From positions 1 through 64,000 of the forward strand of contig CANDYU010000004.1 in assembly GCA_947425245.1 (NCBI GenBank): 64,000 nt of DNA. Direction: 5' to 3'. The notes under the pieces are model-generated. The model had not been told where the DNA came from. It made no database searches and worked only from the letters and a program-made list of their open reading frames with translations. The DNA comes from an uncultured Candidatus Saccharibacteria bacterium (GTDB taxonomy: Bacteria > Patescibacteriota > Saccharimonadia > Saccharimonadales > Saccharimonadaceae). This document shows, one piece after another, positions 16,536 through 25,656 of this stretch; within the stretch, counting starts at the first letter, position 1, and each line of letters starts with the position of its first letter. The position numbers and the translations under genes were made by a program.

Positions 16536-17240
16536 TTAGGCGATGAGATCGCTAGAGAGTGCGTCAGGAGAGAGTTCGGGTGAACCGTCGGAGGAAGGAT
16601 GGTCGGGTTCGTCGCGGCCGTGGGTGGCGGCGAAGTGTTCATAGTGGTCGGCGAACCTGTTTTGGAGGAGGTTGGCACGATTGGCGTACTTGCTGGCGAG
16701 ATATTGACGGTTTTCGCGTTGGTAGAGTTTAGAGAGATTGGTGTATTTTTTCTCCAAATGGTTAAAGATGTCGGTAGGTGACTTGTTGTCGTCCTCGTCA
16801 ATGATGAAGCCATAATAGTCTTCGCCGATACTGATGAGTTCGGTGAGTTCTTGGCGTTCACCAGGCTGTTTAGACTTGTCGAGCTGGATCTCGAGGTAAC
16901 TGAGGAAGTTACCGGCGATGCCGATTTCGAGATTACGATCGATAGAGGTTTCGGCAGATTCAGAAGCTAAGGTATCTTGGTCTTCGCCAAAATCGAGGTC
17001 AGGATCCTCGTTGGGGTTAGAGTTCTGATCCTCACCAGAAGTTGAGTTGTTAATAATCATGTTGGCAATATCATCAAAATCCGATTCGATGGTTTCGTTG
17101 GTAGGTTGGTCGGGTTCGTCGTCGACGAATGGAACTGCATCGGCAAGGGATGCCCAATCGGTTTCGGTGTATTCTTCGCTATCGAGGGGGTCGTGATTGT
17201 TGGGGTTGGACTGTTTGGGGAAACGGTTGATATTTGACAT
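16536..17240 (-). CDS. Acidic hypothetical protein
   Basis: 234 residues. The N-terminal half is Asp/Glu/Asn/Pro-rich and disordered in appearance (DSEEYTETDW, VDDEPDQPTNETIESDFDD). The central part (NFLSYLEIQLDKSKQPGERQ, FNHLEKKYTNLSKLYQREN) is helical and may form a coiled coil. No signal peptide. Located 35 nt upstream of 16253-16501 on the same strand. Unknown role. Confidence 0.65.
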   Translation of the reverse strand: MSNINRFPKQSNPNNHDPLDSEEYTETDWASLADAVPFVDDEPDQPTNETIESDFDDIANMIINNSTSGEDQNSNPNEDPDLDFGEDQDTLASESAETSIDRNLEIGIAGNFLSYLEIQLDKSKQPGERQELTELISIGEDYYGFIIDEDDNKSPTDIFNHLEKKYTNLSKLYQRENRQYLASKYANRANLLQNRFADHYEHFAATHGRDEPDHPSSDGSPELSPDALSSDLIA

Positions 17241-17260
17241 GTTTGTTTTTGTTGCCTTGT

Positions 17261-17506
17261 TTAATTATTTATCAGTCTAGCACACCATAAGCATTTTGTC
17301 AAGAGTGGTATGGGAGAGATGATTTTAGCATTGACTTTTTGGGCGATATCTAGTTCGTCCTGGTTGATGAGGATGGTGTAATTGTTGGGGTTGACACGGA
17401 AGCGGTCGGCTGGGCTGAGGGGCGATTCGGGGCAAGGGGTAAGATTGTCCCAAGAAGGGTCGGATTTTGGGGCTAAGGTATGAGAGATAGATGATTCGTG
17501 TTTCAT
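17261..17506 (-). CDS. Small hypothetical protein
   Basis: 81 residues, polar N-terminus, then NNYTILINQDELDIAQKV, which resembles a strand-helix unit. It begins 79 nt from valS in the divergent direction. Weak evidence beyond an open frame, a plausible start after a minus-strand AT-rich region, and co-direction with two neighbours. Confidence 0.45.
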   Translation of the reverse strand: MKHESSISHTLAPKSDPSWDNLTPCPESPLSPADRFRVNPNNYTILINQDELDIAQKVNAKIISPIPLLTKCLWCARLINN

Positions 17507-17584
17507 ATAGATTAGTATAGTTAACTTAGGGAGGAGTGTCGAGGTGGTGTGGTATAATAGAGAGAATTAGAGTTGGAGAAAGTG

Positions 17585-20305
17585 ATGAAGTTTACGAAGA
17601 GCTATGAGCCGGGGGAGTTTGAACCGCAGATTTATGCGGGTTGGGAGAAGACTGGGGTGTTTTTGCCACGGGAAGTGGTGGCGAATTCTTTTGAGACAGA
17701 AACGCAGGATTGTTATTCGTTGGTGATGCCGCCACCGAACGCAAACGGGAACTTGCATATTGGGCATGGATTGACGATTGCAGTGGAAGATTCTCTGGCG
17801 AGGTATTATCGGCTTAGGGGGAAGTCGACTTGGTATATTCCAGGTGCGGATCATGCGGGGTTTGAGACTTGGGTGGTTTATGAGCGGGCTTTGGAAAAGG
17901 ATGGGCATAGTCGGTTCGAGTATTCGCGAGATGAGCTATATGCGAGGGTGTGGAAGTTCGTCGAGGAACAACGGGGTAATATGGAGTTGCAGCTGAGGGC
18001 GTTAGGGGCGAGCTGTGCATGGCGGGACTTGACATTTACACTGGATGAGAATGTGGTCTCAAGAGTCTATAAGACTTTTGAGAAGATGTGGAACGACGGG
18101 ATGATTTATCGAGGGGAGAAATTGGTGAACTTTTGCCCGAAGCATCAAACGGCGTTTGCGGATATTGAGGTTGAGCATGTTGACGAGGAAGGTGGGCTTT
18201 GGGAGATTGCTTATAAAGTAGCTTCGGTGCCGGAGGATATGGTTGACTCGTCATCGGATTTTTTGGCTCATGAACTTATTGTGTCGACGACGCGACCGGA
18301 GACGATTTTTGGCGATACGGCGGTGGCGGTGAATCCGAAAGATGAGCGATATCAGTGGATGATTGGTGGGCTGGTGGAGTTGCCATTAACGGGGAGGACA
18401 ATTCCGATTATCGCGGATGAACATGCGGATCCGGAGTATGGAACGGGTGCGGTCAAGATTACGCCGGCACATGATTTTGATGATTTTGAGGTGGGGGAGA
18501 GGCATGGCCTAGAGCGGATTCGGGTGATTAGCGAGGATGGTAGGATGTTGGAGACGGCGGGGGAGGAGTTTGTCGGCCTGACGACGGAAGAAGCTCGTAA
18601 GAAGGTTCTGAAAGAACTCGAAGAGCAGGGCTTGCTCAGGGGCGAGAAGAAGATTACGCATGCGGTAGGTCGTTGCTATAAGTGTGGCACGAGATTGGAG
18701 CCGATGTTGAAGGCACAGTGGTTTATTGATGTTGAGCGGCTGGCGAAGGGGGCGATTGAGAAGCTGGAGGCGGAGAAGATTAAGTTTTATCCGGCTAACA
18801 AGAAGAAGGTTTTAATCGATTACCTGAAGGGGCTGAAGGATTGGAATATATCGCGGCAGATACCGTGGGGGATTCCAATTCCGATGTTCCATAAAGCTCC
18901 GGAGTCGGATGCACTGGATGCACCGGAATGGATTTTTGATACGAGGACGAATTTGGCGAAGATTGAGGTCGGGGGTGTAGCTTATTATCGGGATGAGGAT
19001 ACTTTCGATACGTGGTTTTCGAGTTCGCATTGGCCCATAGTATGTACAAATTGGTTGCCTGGCAAGGAAAATCCGTATTATCCGTTGAATGTGATGGAGA
19101 CGGCGAGCGATATTTTGTTTGCTTGGGTGGCGAGGATGATTATGATGGGGGTGTATGTAACGGGAGAGGTGCCGTTTAGAGAAGTGTATTTGCATGGTTT
19201 AGTGCTGGATGCCCACGGAAAGAAGATGTCGAAATCGAAGGGCAACGTGATTAATCCGATGGAGCTGGTGACGAAGTATGGTTCGGATGCGTTTAGGCTG
19301 GGGATTTTGAGAGGACGAAGTGCGGGGATGAACCAGGCGTTTTCGGAGAATAGTGTCGTTTCGGGGCGGAATCTGTGTAATAAACTGTGGAACATCTCGA
19401 GGTTTATCCAGGGGATGGTGGACGAATCGAAGAGCGGGGGCGTGGTCGCGGCGGAGATGATTGAGGCGGAGGCTGGCTCGGAGATTGTTAATGAAGGTGC
19501 GGTACAGGCGGGGGTTGAGCTTCCCTACTCGACGGATAATATGGGGGAGGACTGGATTTGTCGGGAGATTATAAAATGTAAGGAAGAGATTGAGGATGAT
19601 ATGGCGGCATATCGATTCTCGGAGGCGGTTGAGACGCTTTATAATACGATTTGGGATAAGTATGCGGATTGGTTTATTGAGAACCAGAAGCTATATAAGA
19701 ATGTTCCCTTGTTAAAGGTGACACTTGAGATGATTCTGAAGATGTTGCACCCGTTTGCACCATTTGTGACGGAGGCGATTTGGCAAAGTTTAAGCTGGAC
19801 AGAGGGGCAGTTAATCGTCCAGAAATGGCCGTCAAGGCTCAAATTTGACGCTGTGAGTGCGGAGAACTTTGAGAGATTGGTCGATGTCGTGTCGGAGATT
19901 CGAAGGGTCTCAAATGAGCTGTCAGTGGCCTCTAACGGTAAAAGATGGACTGTGCTGTATGGCGATGATTCGTTGGTGGATGATAACCAATTGTTGATTG
20001 CGAGTTTGGCGAGGGTGCCGGCGGTGATTTCCTGCGAAGGGCAACCGAGAGGGATGAGGTTGGCATTGGCGAATCATGAGGTTTATCTTGATGTGCCGAA
20101 AGAAGTGGTGGCGGAATATCGCGAGAGGCTAGAGGAGAGGATTTTGGCGGTGGGGCGAGAGCTAGATGCTCTTAATCGAAGGATGATGAACTCGAATTAT
20201 GTTGATAAGGCACCAGCAGAGTTGGTGAAGGAGACGAGGAAGGGGATTGAAGAGAAGGAGAGGGTGATTGAGGGGTTGAAGGCGGAGCTAGAAGTTATTG
20301 GGTAG
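17585..20305 (+). CDS. valS: Valyl-tRNA synthetase
   Basis: 906 residues from ATG 17585. GGAGAAAGTG supplies the ribosome site, and the upstream in-frame TTG at 17573 is rejected. It charges tRNA-Val and edits mischarged threonine. HIGH signature in NGNLHIGHG, KMSKS in HGKKMSKSKGNV, the CP1 editing domain around STTRPETIFGDTAVAV, and the C-terminal coiled-coil arm (RERLEERILAVGRELDALN). TATAAT at 17552-17557 gives a short leader, unlike the leaderless genes. Followed by hairpin B and the six-cassette cluster. Confidence 0.98.
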   Translation: MKFTKSYEPGEFEPQIYAGWEKTGVFLPREVVANSFETETQDCYSLVMPPPNANGNLHIGHGLTIAVEDSLARYYRLRGKSTWYIPGADHAGFETWVVYERALEKDGHSRFEYSRDELYARVWKFVEEQRGNMELQLRALGASCAWRDLTFTLDENVVSRVYKTFEKMWNDGMIYRGEKLVNFCPKHQTAFADIEVEHVDEEGGLWEIAYKVASVPEDMVDSSSDFLAHELIVSTTRPETIFGDTAVAVNPKDERYQWMIGGLVELPLTGRTIPIIADEHADPEYGTGAVKITPAHDFDDFEVGERHGLERIRVISEDGRMLETAGEEFVGLTTEEARKKVLKELEEQGLLRGEKKITHAVGRCYKCGTRLEPMLKAQWFIDVERLAKGAIEKLEAEKIKFYPANKKKVLIDYLKGLKDWNISRQIPWGIPIPMFHKAPESDALDAPEWIFDTRTNLAKIEVGGVAYYRDEDTFDTWFSSSHWPIVCTNWLPGKENPYYPLNVMETASDILFAWVARMIMMGVYVTGEVPFREVYLHGLVLDAHGKKMSKSKGNVINPMELVTKYGSDAFRLGILRGRSAGMNQAFSENSVVSGRNLCNKLWNISRFIQGMVDESKSGGVVAAEMIEAEAGSEIVNEGAVQAGVELPYSTDNMGEDWICREIIKCKEEIEDDMAAYRFSEAVETLYNTIWDKYADWFIENQKLYKNVPLLKVTLEMILKMLHPFAPFVTEAIWQSLSWTEGQLIVQKWPSRLKFDAVSAENFERLVDVVSEIRRVSNELSVASNGKRWTVLYGDDSLVDDNQLLIASLARVPAVISCEGQPRGMRLALANHEVYLDVPKEVVAEYRERLEERILAVGRELDALNRRMMNSNYVDKAPAELVKETRKGIEEKERVIEGLKAELEVIG

Positions 20306-20341
20306 TATCAGGATACCTCCCAGAGTTTTAGCATTATACAT

Positions 20342-20487
20342 AATATATCTCTTTCACCTGCGAGGGTGGTTGGGTTTTCTAGTCTGGTGACGCTCTCTTC
20401 GTCTGAAGACTCAGACCCGCGTCAGCCTAGAATAATCAAGACTAGAAAACCCAACCACACCTTCGACGCGGTGAAAGAGATATATTA
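20342..20487. repeat. Long hairpin repeat, family B (copy 1)
   Basis: AATATATCTCTTTCACC at one end pairs with GGTGAAAGAGATATATT at the other. Within lie GGTTGGGTTTTCTAGTC and its complement plus GACGCTCTCTTCGTC. Nearly the same as 54609-54753. Located between the valS stop and cassette C4. Confidence 0.88.
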
Positions 20488-20555
20488 TCTATATTCCTAA
20501 ATATGTGGGGATATACTTACACTACGATAAGTTGTGGGATATCCTAATACCTAAA

Positions 20556-20780
20556 CTTATCTAACCTAGTACGCCAGACAACGGATGGGGAAACCGTCCC
20601 AACGATGGTCCGGACCGGTCGACGGGCCGACGCCACTAGCATTGAAAGAGAGGTCGTAACCTGCTAAGCCAGCAGACCCAGCGGCGTAAACGGGCGAAGC
20701 CGTCGTAGACCAATCGTAGCCATGGAGGCCAAGATACCGGGCAGAGCCGCTGTAGCGATAGACGTACCCGCTACGGACGA
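20556..20780 (-). repeat. Variable cassette C4
   Basis: Encodes LVRSGYVYRYSGSARYLG...ending DHRWDGFPIRCLAY-stop; the first conserved residue is L instead of F. Core subfamily with the NNC/NNT pattern. It is the 3'-most member of a run of six cassettes on the minus strand (20556-22356). Confidence 0.88.
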
Positions 20781-20810
20781 GATAGATTTCAGGCTGAATT
20801 GGCAAGATAG

Positions 20811-21083
20811 TTATAAGTTGGGGGTTGGTTGAACTTTAAAAATGCCGTTGGCGAAGATTTCGGGAGCGGTGATTCCCTGGTCGAGAAGGTGTTGGATGAT
20901 GGCACCGGCGATAGCTGAGAGAAGAATCTTGGCGGTTTCGGAGAGATGGTTAAGTTTGGCGATTTCGGTGGCTTCCATTTTTCCGAGGCTGTAAGTTGTA
21001 TTGATGAGTTCGTCGAAGTGTTCGCTGGCAGCCCAAGTGATCTGGCCGGTGATGTTGCATACTTGGTAAGTGATTGTCGTCAT
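20811..21083 (-). CDS. Small hypothetical protein inside the cassette cluster
   Basis: 90 residues, starting 8 nt after a minus-strand TATAAT (leaderless). Mixed composition with an amphipathic helix (ETAKILLSAIAGAIIQHLLDQ). No cysteine pair apart from one C, no signal peptide. It is the only gene between cassettes C4 and C5. Unknown; a role in cassette biology is conceivable only by position. Confidence 0.6.
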   Translation of the reverse strand: MTTITYQVCNITGQITWAASEHFDELINTTYSLGKMEATEIAKLNHLSETAKILLSAIAGAIIQHLLDQGITAPEIFANGIFKVQPTPNL

Positions 21084-21117
21084 AAGAGGATTATATCATT
21101 TTTCGGGGATTTTTTAT

Positions 21118-21339
21118 TCTAACCTAGTACGCCAGACAACGGATGGGGAGAGCGTACCAACGGTCGCTGGGTCCGTTGGATGGAAAGTTGTTATGGTGGT
21201 TGTAGCTAAAATAAAGAGCTGTTGAGCCTGACGAAGCATTCTCGTAAACAGAGGCTGATGTTTTCGCCCAACTGTAGCCATTGACTCCAAGGAAGCGGTT
21301 TGAGCCGGTAACGAGATTGATATATCCGCTACGGACGAA
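21118..21339 (-). repeat. Variable cassette C5
   Basis: Encodes FVRSGYINLVTGSNRFLG...ending DRWYALPIRCLAY-stop. The bases before it read in frame as NKESP-FVRSG, similar to NRESS before C7 and C9, so some coding text 5' of the module is also shared. Confidence 0.86.
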
Positions 21340-21385
21340 GGGTGATTCTTTGTTGAGGTTGGCTATGAACTAGACTGAACCACGC

Positions 21386-21607
21386 TCTAACCTAGTACGC
21401 CAGACAACGGATGGGGAAACCGAGCCAACGATCGTACGGGCCGTGCGACGGGAGGACGCCACTAGTATGAAAATCGAGGAAGTAACCTGACAAATCAGCT
21501 GACCCATCGTTGTAAACGGGCGAAGCCGTAGTCGACCAACCGTAGCCAGCGAGGCTAAGATCCCGGGCAGAGCCGTTGTTGCGAGAGGCGTGCCCGCTAC
21601 GGACGAA
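21386..21607 (-). repeat. Variable cassette C6
   Basis: Encodes FVRSGHASRNNGSARDLS...ending YDRWLGFPIRCLAY-stop. Core subfamily; compared with C2 or C10 nearly all differences are in codon positions 1 and 2 of NNC/NNT codons. Confidence 0.88.
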
Positions 21608-21643
21608 GTGATAGTTTTGGAGAGGACTGGACTTTTTGCTCTT

Positions 21644-21849
21644 ATGTTAACCTAGTACGCCAGACAACGGATGGGGAAACCATGATGATAGGGGTTTGGA
21701 CCAAGCGATGGATAAACTGAAGACCCTGCAAACCTAAGATAAAAAGCAGTCTCACGATCAATAACACTGGTGATGGTCCAGAAATTGCCATTTAAGCCTA
21801 GGTCTCGTTGCGATCCATTGGTTATCTGGGTCCAGCCGCTACGGACGAA
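21644..21849 (-). repeat. Variable cassette C7 (short)
   Basis: Encodes FVRSGWTQITNGSQRDLG...ending NPYHHGFPIRCLAY-stop. About 15 bp shorter than most, with the middle VY...GS loop missing. Preceded in frame by NRESS. Confidence 0.84.
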
Positions 21850-21886
21850 GGATGATTCCCTGTTGAATAGCTATGAGGTTTGAAAC

Positions 21887-22112
21887 CTTATCTAACCTAG
21901 TACGCCAGACAGCGGATGGGGAAACCGAGCCAACGAGCGTACGGGCCGTCCGCTGGACTGACATTGCTAGCACCGAAATAGAGGTTGTAATCTGTTAAGC
22001 CTGCCGATCCAGAATTGAAAACAGGGGAAGCTGTAGACGACCAATAATAACCATCGATACCAAGATATCGGGTGGAGCCATTATCTAAATTGATGTTTCC
22101 GCTACGGACGAA
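21887..22112 (-). repeat. Variable cassette C8
   Basis: Encodes FVRSGNINLDNGSTRYLG...ending YARWLGFPIRCLAY-stop. Some third-base differences from the core subfamily show that it is an older or separately templated copy. Confidence 0.86.
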
Positions 22113-22130
22113 TCGTAATTCCCCGTTAAA

Positions 22131-22356
22131 CTTATCTAACCTAGTACGCCAGACAACGGATGGGGAAACCGTTCCAACGAGGGCCAGGACCACCAGCTGT
22201 ATTAGTAGTATCAGCGTCAAAACCAAGGCGATAACCTGTATAACTAATTGTGTCATGATCAACCTGATAAGGGGCGGTAATAGCCCAATTGTAGCCACTG
22301 AGACCAAGATTGCGAAGTGTACCATAATCACGATCGGTATTCCCACTACGGACGAA
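22131..22356 (-). repeat. Variable cassette C9
   Basis: Encodes FVRSGNTDRDYGTLRNLG...ending GPRWNGFPIRCLAY-stop, with CACTACGG in place of CGCTACGG at the border. An open frame extends about 45 codons further upstream (to about 22497) without signal peptide or FISUMP motifs; this could be a stub of a former gene body. First (5'-most) of the six-cassette run. Confidence 0.84.
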
Positions 22357-22915
22357 GGATGATTCCCTGTTGATTATCTGAGCGGCAGTTCCCTTTTTGC
22401 GATAATCTTTTGTTGTAGCGGTTGCTTCTTTTTTGTAAGAAAAGCTCTTGTGTAATGAAAATGCTTGCGGTATAATAGAAGTACGGATTATTAGCAATTG
22501 GGCGGTGATTCGGAAGTATGTTTAGTTATTGGTTGATAAGCTGGTTTTAGAAAAAGACAACTTATCTGCTATTATAAAATACTTATGATTATTGGTCAAA
22601 GTTTTTCACATTTTTTTGTGTTAGGTTTCTGTGTGTTTCACCTCTGTTAATGAGGTGTTTTTGCAGTTTTGGGGTAATTTCGTCTTGAGGGGAAATGTGG
22701 TGAAATATGTCTAAAAATGGACAAAAAGGGTGATTTTATTTTGGTGCATGGTGACAGGGGTGGAGAGCGTGCTAGGCTTTAGCTGAAAAATCTCCCCGAG
22801 GGGAGATTTATAAGTGGTCAGGGTGTTGGGGAAGAAGTAATTGATGTTGGTTGGTGAATGGTAAAATGATGAAAGGTAAGTTGATAGTAGATTGGATGGG
22901 ATGCTGAAGTTGGGC
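22357..22915. other. Intergenic region between the cassette cluster and the FemAB gene
   Basis: About 560 bp without a convincing gene. It holds the open stub upstream of C9, several T-rich stretches, a hairpin pair around TTTCACCTCTGTTAATGAGGTG, and the minus-strand terminator at 22785-22810. Nothing else is recognisable. Confidence 0.5.
22785..22810 (-). terminator. Terminator of the FemAB-like gene
   Basis: AAATCTCCCCTCGGGGAGATTTTT on the minus strand: a 10-bp stem and T-run, about 110 nt downstream of the gene. Confidence 0.75.
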
Positions 22916-22921
22916 AGGGAA

Positions 22922-23869
22922 TTAGTGAGAGCGGAAGAGCTTACGCTTGAGGCGGTTAAAGGAGCGGAGGATTAGATAGAGACGGTAGCGTAAGGAGTTA
23001 AGGGGAAGATCCCAGGTGCCGGAGTAGTTAACTTGGGATCCGCCGAAGGATTTTTTGTATTTTGTGAAGCCATACCAGGGGTGTGAAGGATTTTCGGAAG
23101 TGGTAATACCCCAGAAATCGAAGATTTCATCGCCGTGGTTTTTGGCATCTAGAATCATCTGTACTAGAAGAACGGTGCCGGCGGCGAGTTTACGTTCGAC
23201 ATCGCTAGTTGCAGCATGGGCGTAAAAACGGGTGTGATCATAATCATAGATTAGGGAAGCGGCGAGGGGTTGAGAATCGAGTTCGGCGATATAGAGAGTG
23301 GCGAAGCCGGATTTGAGTTGATTCTTGAGATGAGACTCGTCTTGGGGATTAAAGTTATCCTTTTCGCCGATGGCTCGGAGAAGGGAACTAAGGATGGTAA
23401 TCTCGGCGGGATCTTGAGTTTGGCGAATCTTGAGACCTTTGTTTTTATGGCTACGCCAGTATTGCACATTCGACTTCCGCATGTTTTTAAGGAGGTCGGT
23501 TTCGGGGATGGTTAGATTGAGAGTCCAGGTATGAGCAGGGTTTAAGTCATGGGATTTTTTCAAGTTGAGATACTTAAGGTCGGAGGGGGTGAACTCGTAA
23601 GTCGGCTCGATGCGGATGAAGAAGGCATTATGTTGTTTGGCAAGAGTGGAAAGGGAATCAAGGGCGGATTTTAAGAGTTCGGAGGGGGATTTGTCGGAGC
23701 TTTCCAGATTCAAGGATGGGCCGTATGGACAGTAGAGATAGTTGCCAACAGGAGTGGATTTCAGGATAACCAGGACCTCGAAATCTGGGGTTTTTAGGCG
23801 GAAAGTGGTAGAGTCTTCAAGTTGTTCGAATTTTTCCCAAGTAGTTGATTGGAGAAGATGCTGTTTCAT
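22922..23869 (-). CDS. FemAB-family aminoacyl-tRNA:peptidoglycan transferase-like protein
   Basis: 315 residues from the ATG at 23869, placed 6 nt after a minus-strand TATAAT; longer upstream frames overlap the divergent tsaD promoter. The double GNAT fold of FemX/FemAB is suggested by KSNVQYWRSHKNKGL, RFYAHAATSDVERKLAAGTVLLVQMI and EIFDFWGITTSENPSHPWYGFTKYKKSFGG; the last is the family's signature segment. Known members add amino acids to lipid II peptides to form cross-bridges. With the MurE-like ligase it points to an own peptidoglycan pathway. Confidence 0.88.
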   Translation of the reverse strand: MKQHLLQSTTWEKFEQLEDSTTFRLKTPDFEVLVILKSTPVGNYLYCPYGPSLNLESSDKSPSELLKSALDSLSTLAKQHNAFFIRIEPTYEFTPSDLKYLNLKKSHDLNPAHTWTLNLTIPETDLLKNMRKSNVQYWRSHKNKGLKIRQTQDPAEITILSSLLRAIGEKDNFNPQDESHLKNQLKSGFATLYIAELDSQPLAASLIYDYDHTRFYAHAATSDVERKLAAGTVLLVQMILDAKNHGDEIFDFWGITTSENPSHPWYGFTKYKKSFGGSQVNYSGTWDLPLNSLRYRLYLILRSFNRLKRKLFRSH

Positions 23870-24028
23870 ATGATGATTATAGCATGTCTTGAGGGGCGAT
23901 TGGGAGGATGATGAGGATATTGTGTCGGTGGAATGTGAAGGGGGTGTTTGAGAAGTTTGCTGAGTATGGGGTGATGATTGACGGGCAGCAGATTTGTGAC
24001 TTTTTACTGATGATGTTATAATGAAATC

Positions 24029-25174
24029 ATGAAGATTCTGGCGATTGAGAGTTCGTGTGACGAGACGGCGGCGGCGGTAGTAGAGGATGGGGTGCGGGTT
24101 CTGAGTAACGTAGTAGTGTCGCAGGTGGATGTTTTTGCGGAGTATGGTGGGGTGATACCAGAGGTGGCTGCAAGATCGCATCTTGAGGTAATTTTGCCGG
24201 TGGTGAAGAAAGCGATGAGTGAGGCTGGGTTGACTAAAGATGGAATTGATTGTATAGCTGTAACATATGCACCGGGGCTTTTAGGATCGCTGTTGATTGG
24301 GACGCTGACGGCGAGAATGTTGGCGATTTTATGGCAGAAACCGTTGTATGCAGTGCATCATTTAAAATCGCATATTTATGCAAATTGGCTGAGTGAGGAA
24401 GCGGAGCGACCAGAGTTTCCGTTGATAGCTTTGGTGGTGAGTGGGGGGCATACGCAGATTATTTACATGTCGGTTCATAATCGGTTTGAGATTGTCGGGA
24501 TGACGAGGGACGATGCAGTGGGGGAGTGTTTTGATAAGGTGGCGAAGGTGTTGGGGTTGCCGTATCCAGGTGGGCCGTCTATTAGTAAGATTGCGTTGAG
24601 CTCACGAGCGATTGCGTCCAACTCGCGAATTTCTTCGTTAAGCTCTGCGGCTGCTCCCTCGCAGGTTTCTTTAGTGGATTCTGCGGTTTCGTTTGCGAGC
24701 TTGGGGAAGAATTATATTTTGCCACATCCGAATGTGGAGGGGTTGGACTTTTCGTTCTCGGGGTTGAAGACGGCGGTACTTCGGGCGGTGCAGGCGGAGC
24801 TTGGGGTGCCGATTAGTACGCCTTCTTTTGAATTGGCAGGGAAGTTGTCGGAGCAGCAGAAGGCGGATTTTGCGGCGGCGTTTCAGGAGACAGCATGCGA
24901 GATTTTAGTAGAGAAGTTAAAAATGGCAGTTGAACAGTATCCGGAGGTGAAATCGGTTGTGGTGGCAGGGGGAGTAAGTGCAAATGAAGTGTTAAGGAGA
25001 AAAGTGACGAGGTTGGGTGAAAAACTGGGGATTCGGGTGTTTTTCCCGGAGCTGCGGTTTGCGGGGGATAATGCGGCGATGGTGGGGGCGGCGGCGTACT
25101 ATGAGGTGATGACGGGGGTAGAGCCGACTGATCCGTATAAGTTAAATATTGCACCAAGGACGCCAATTGGATAA
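24029..25174 (+). CDS. tsaD: tRNA N6-adenosine threonylcarbamoyltransferase TsaD
   Basis: 381 residues. Transfers threonylcarbamoyl to A37 of ANN-decoding tRNAs with TsaB/TsaE. Family start ILAIESSCDETAAAVV, metal-binding HHLKSHIYANW, VVSGGHTQ and C-terminal RFAGDNAAM are all visible. An extra Ser/Ala-rich stretch of about 35 residues (around residues 190-225) lies between GGPSISK and NYILPHP, not usual in TsaD. TATAAT 24016-24021 lies 7 nt before the ATG; divergent from the FemAB gene. Confidence 0.97.
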   Translation: MKILAIESSCDETAAAVVEDGVRVLSNVVVSQVDVFAEYGGVIPEVAARSHLEVILPVVKKAMSEAGLTKDGIDCIAVTYAPGLLGSLLIGTLTARMLAILWQKPLYAVHHLKSHIYANWLSEEAERPEFPLIALVVSGGHTQIIYMSVHNRFEIVGMTRDDAVGECFDKVAKVLGLPYPGGPSISKIALSSRAIASNSRISSLSSAAAPSQVSLVDSAVSFASLGKNYILPHPNVEGLDFSFSGLKTAVLRAVQAELGVPISTPSFELAGKLSEQQKADFAAAFQETACEILVEKLKMAVEQYPEVKSVVVAGGVSANEVLRRKVTRLGEKLGIRVFFPELRFAGDNAAMVGAAAYYEVMTGVEPTDPYKLNIAPRTPIG

Positions 25175-25189
25175 TTCTTGAAAAAGTAG

Positions 25190-25218
25190 TTGACAAAAGA
25201 TCTAGAATGCAATAAAAT
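25190..25218 (+). promoter_or_regulatory. Consensus promoter of the RNA candidate
   Basis: TTGACA (25190-25195), 17-bp spacer, TAAAAT (25213-25218). One of the best sigma-70-type promoters in the window, with no start codon in a useful position downstream. Confidence 0.8.
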
Positions 25219-25225
25219 GGGGTTA

Positions 25226-25622
25226 CGTTCGAAACAAAAGGTTGTTTAGGGACCGGATTGCGGGGAGCGGTTTCTGGGGAATCAGGTTTCGACGTGTTGC
25301 TGTAGAAACAGAGATCTTTCAAAAGAAAGGAAGGTGATTATCCGTGCGGGGAGGATAAGTTTTGTGAATGAACCATAGTAGATTGAGATGCAAGCAAGGG
25401 CAAGATAACCATAACGTCGCTATGCTGACCTTGGGTCGACTCAGCCTAGATACGGGACTGTCGGTGGTGTATCGCATGGTACAGTTAAGGAAGCTAGGGG
25501 GTGGCTCCTGGTCAGTGTGGTGTTTGGTAAGACGATCGATTTGTAACTTTTCATTTATTTTTTCATTTATTATGACCTCCTATACTGTGTGTGGCCGTCG
25601 GTTTGTTTGACGGCCTTTTTTT
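25226..25622 (+). ncRNA. Structured RNA candidate, possibly tmRNA-like
   Basis: A unit of about 395 nt bounded by a consensus promoter and a perfect terminator (25593-25622), with no convincing protein. GGGGAATCAGGTTTCGACG at 25276 resembles the tmRNA 5' end (GGGG...GG-TTCGACG). About 115 nt on, GCAAGCAAGGGCAAGATAAC... begins with a GCA codon and reaches a TGA inside a GCTGA/TCAGC stem, like a tag region, but the encoded tag would end SLC instead of the usual LAA. I find no 3' tRNA-like domain with CCA, so the tmRNA call is tentative. The 80-residue open frame at 25368 is not coding-like. Confidence 0.45.
25593..25622 (+). terminator. Strong Rho-independent terminator
   Basis: GGCCGTCG...CGACGGCC-type stem (GGCCGTC with GACGGCC) followed by eight T residues. 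Confidence 0.92.
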
Positions 25623-25656
25623 TAATGGTTTGGGTTTTGGAAGGAGAATCGAGTCT

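Noticed and set aside
20556-22356. Integron cassette array with attC sites
   Set aside because: The spacers do not carry the R''-L''-L'-R' attC layout, and the units are C-terminal fragments, not complete genes with promoters in one orientation. The Xer-like gene at the end does not yet prove an integron integrase.
20556-22356. Cassettes as independent small protein genes
   Set aside because: Most have no start codon, ribosome site or promoter at the 5' border; ATG codons in the open frames fall at random places upstream or inside.
25368-25610. 80-residue protein within the RNA candidate
   Set aside because: Low-similarity composition, no ribosome site, and it runs through the terminator stem; RNA function is more likely.
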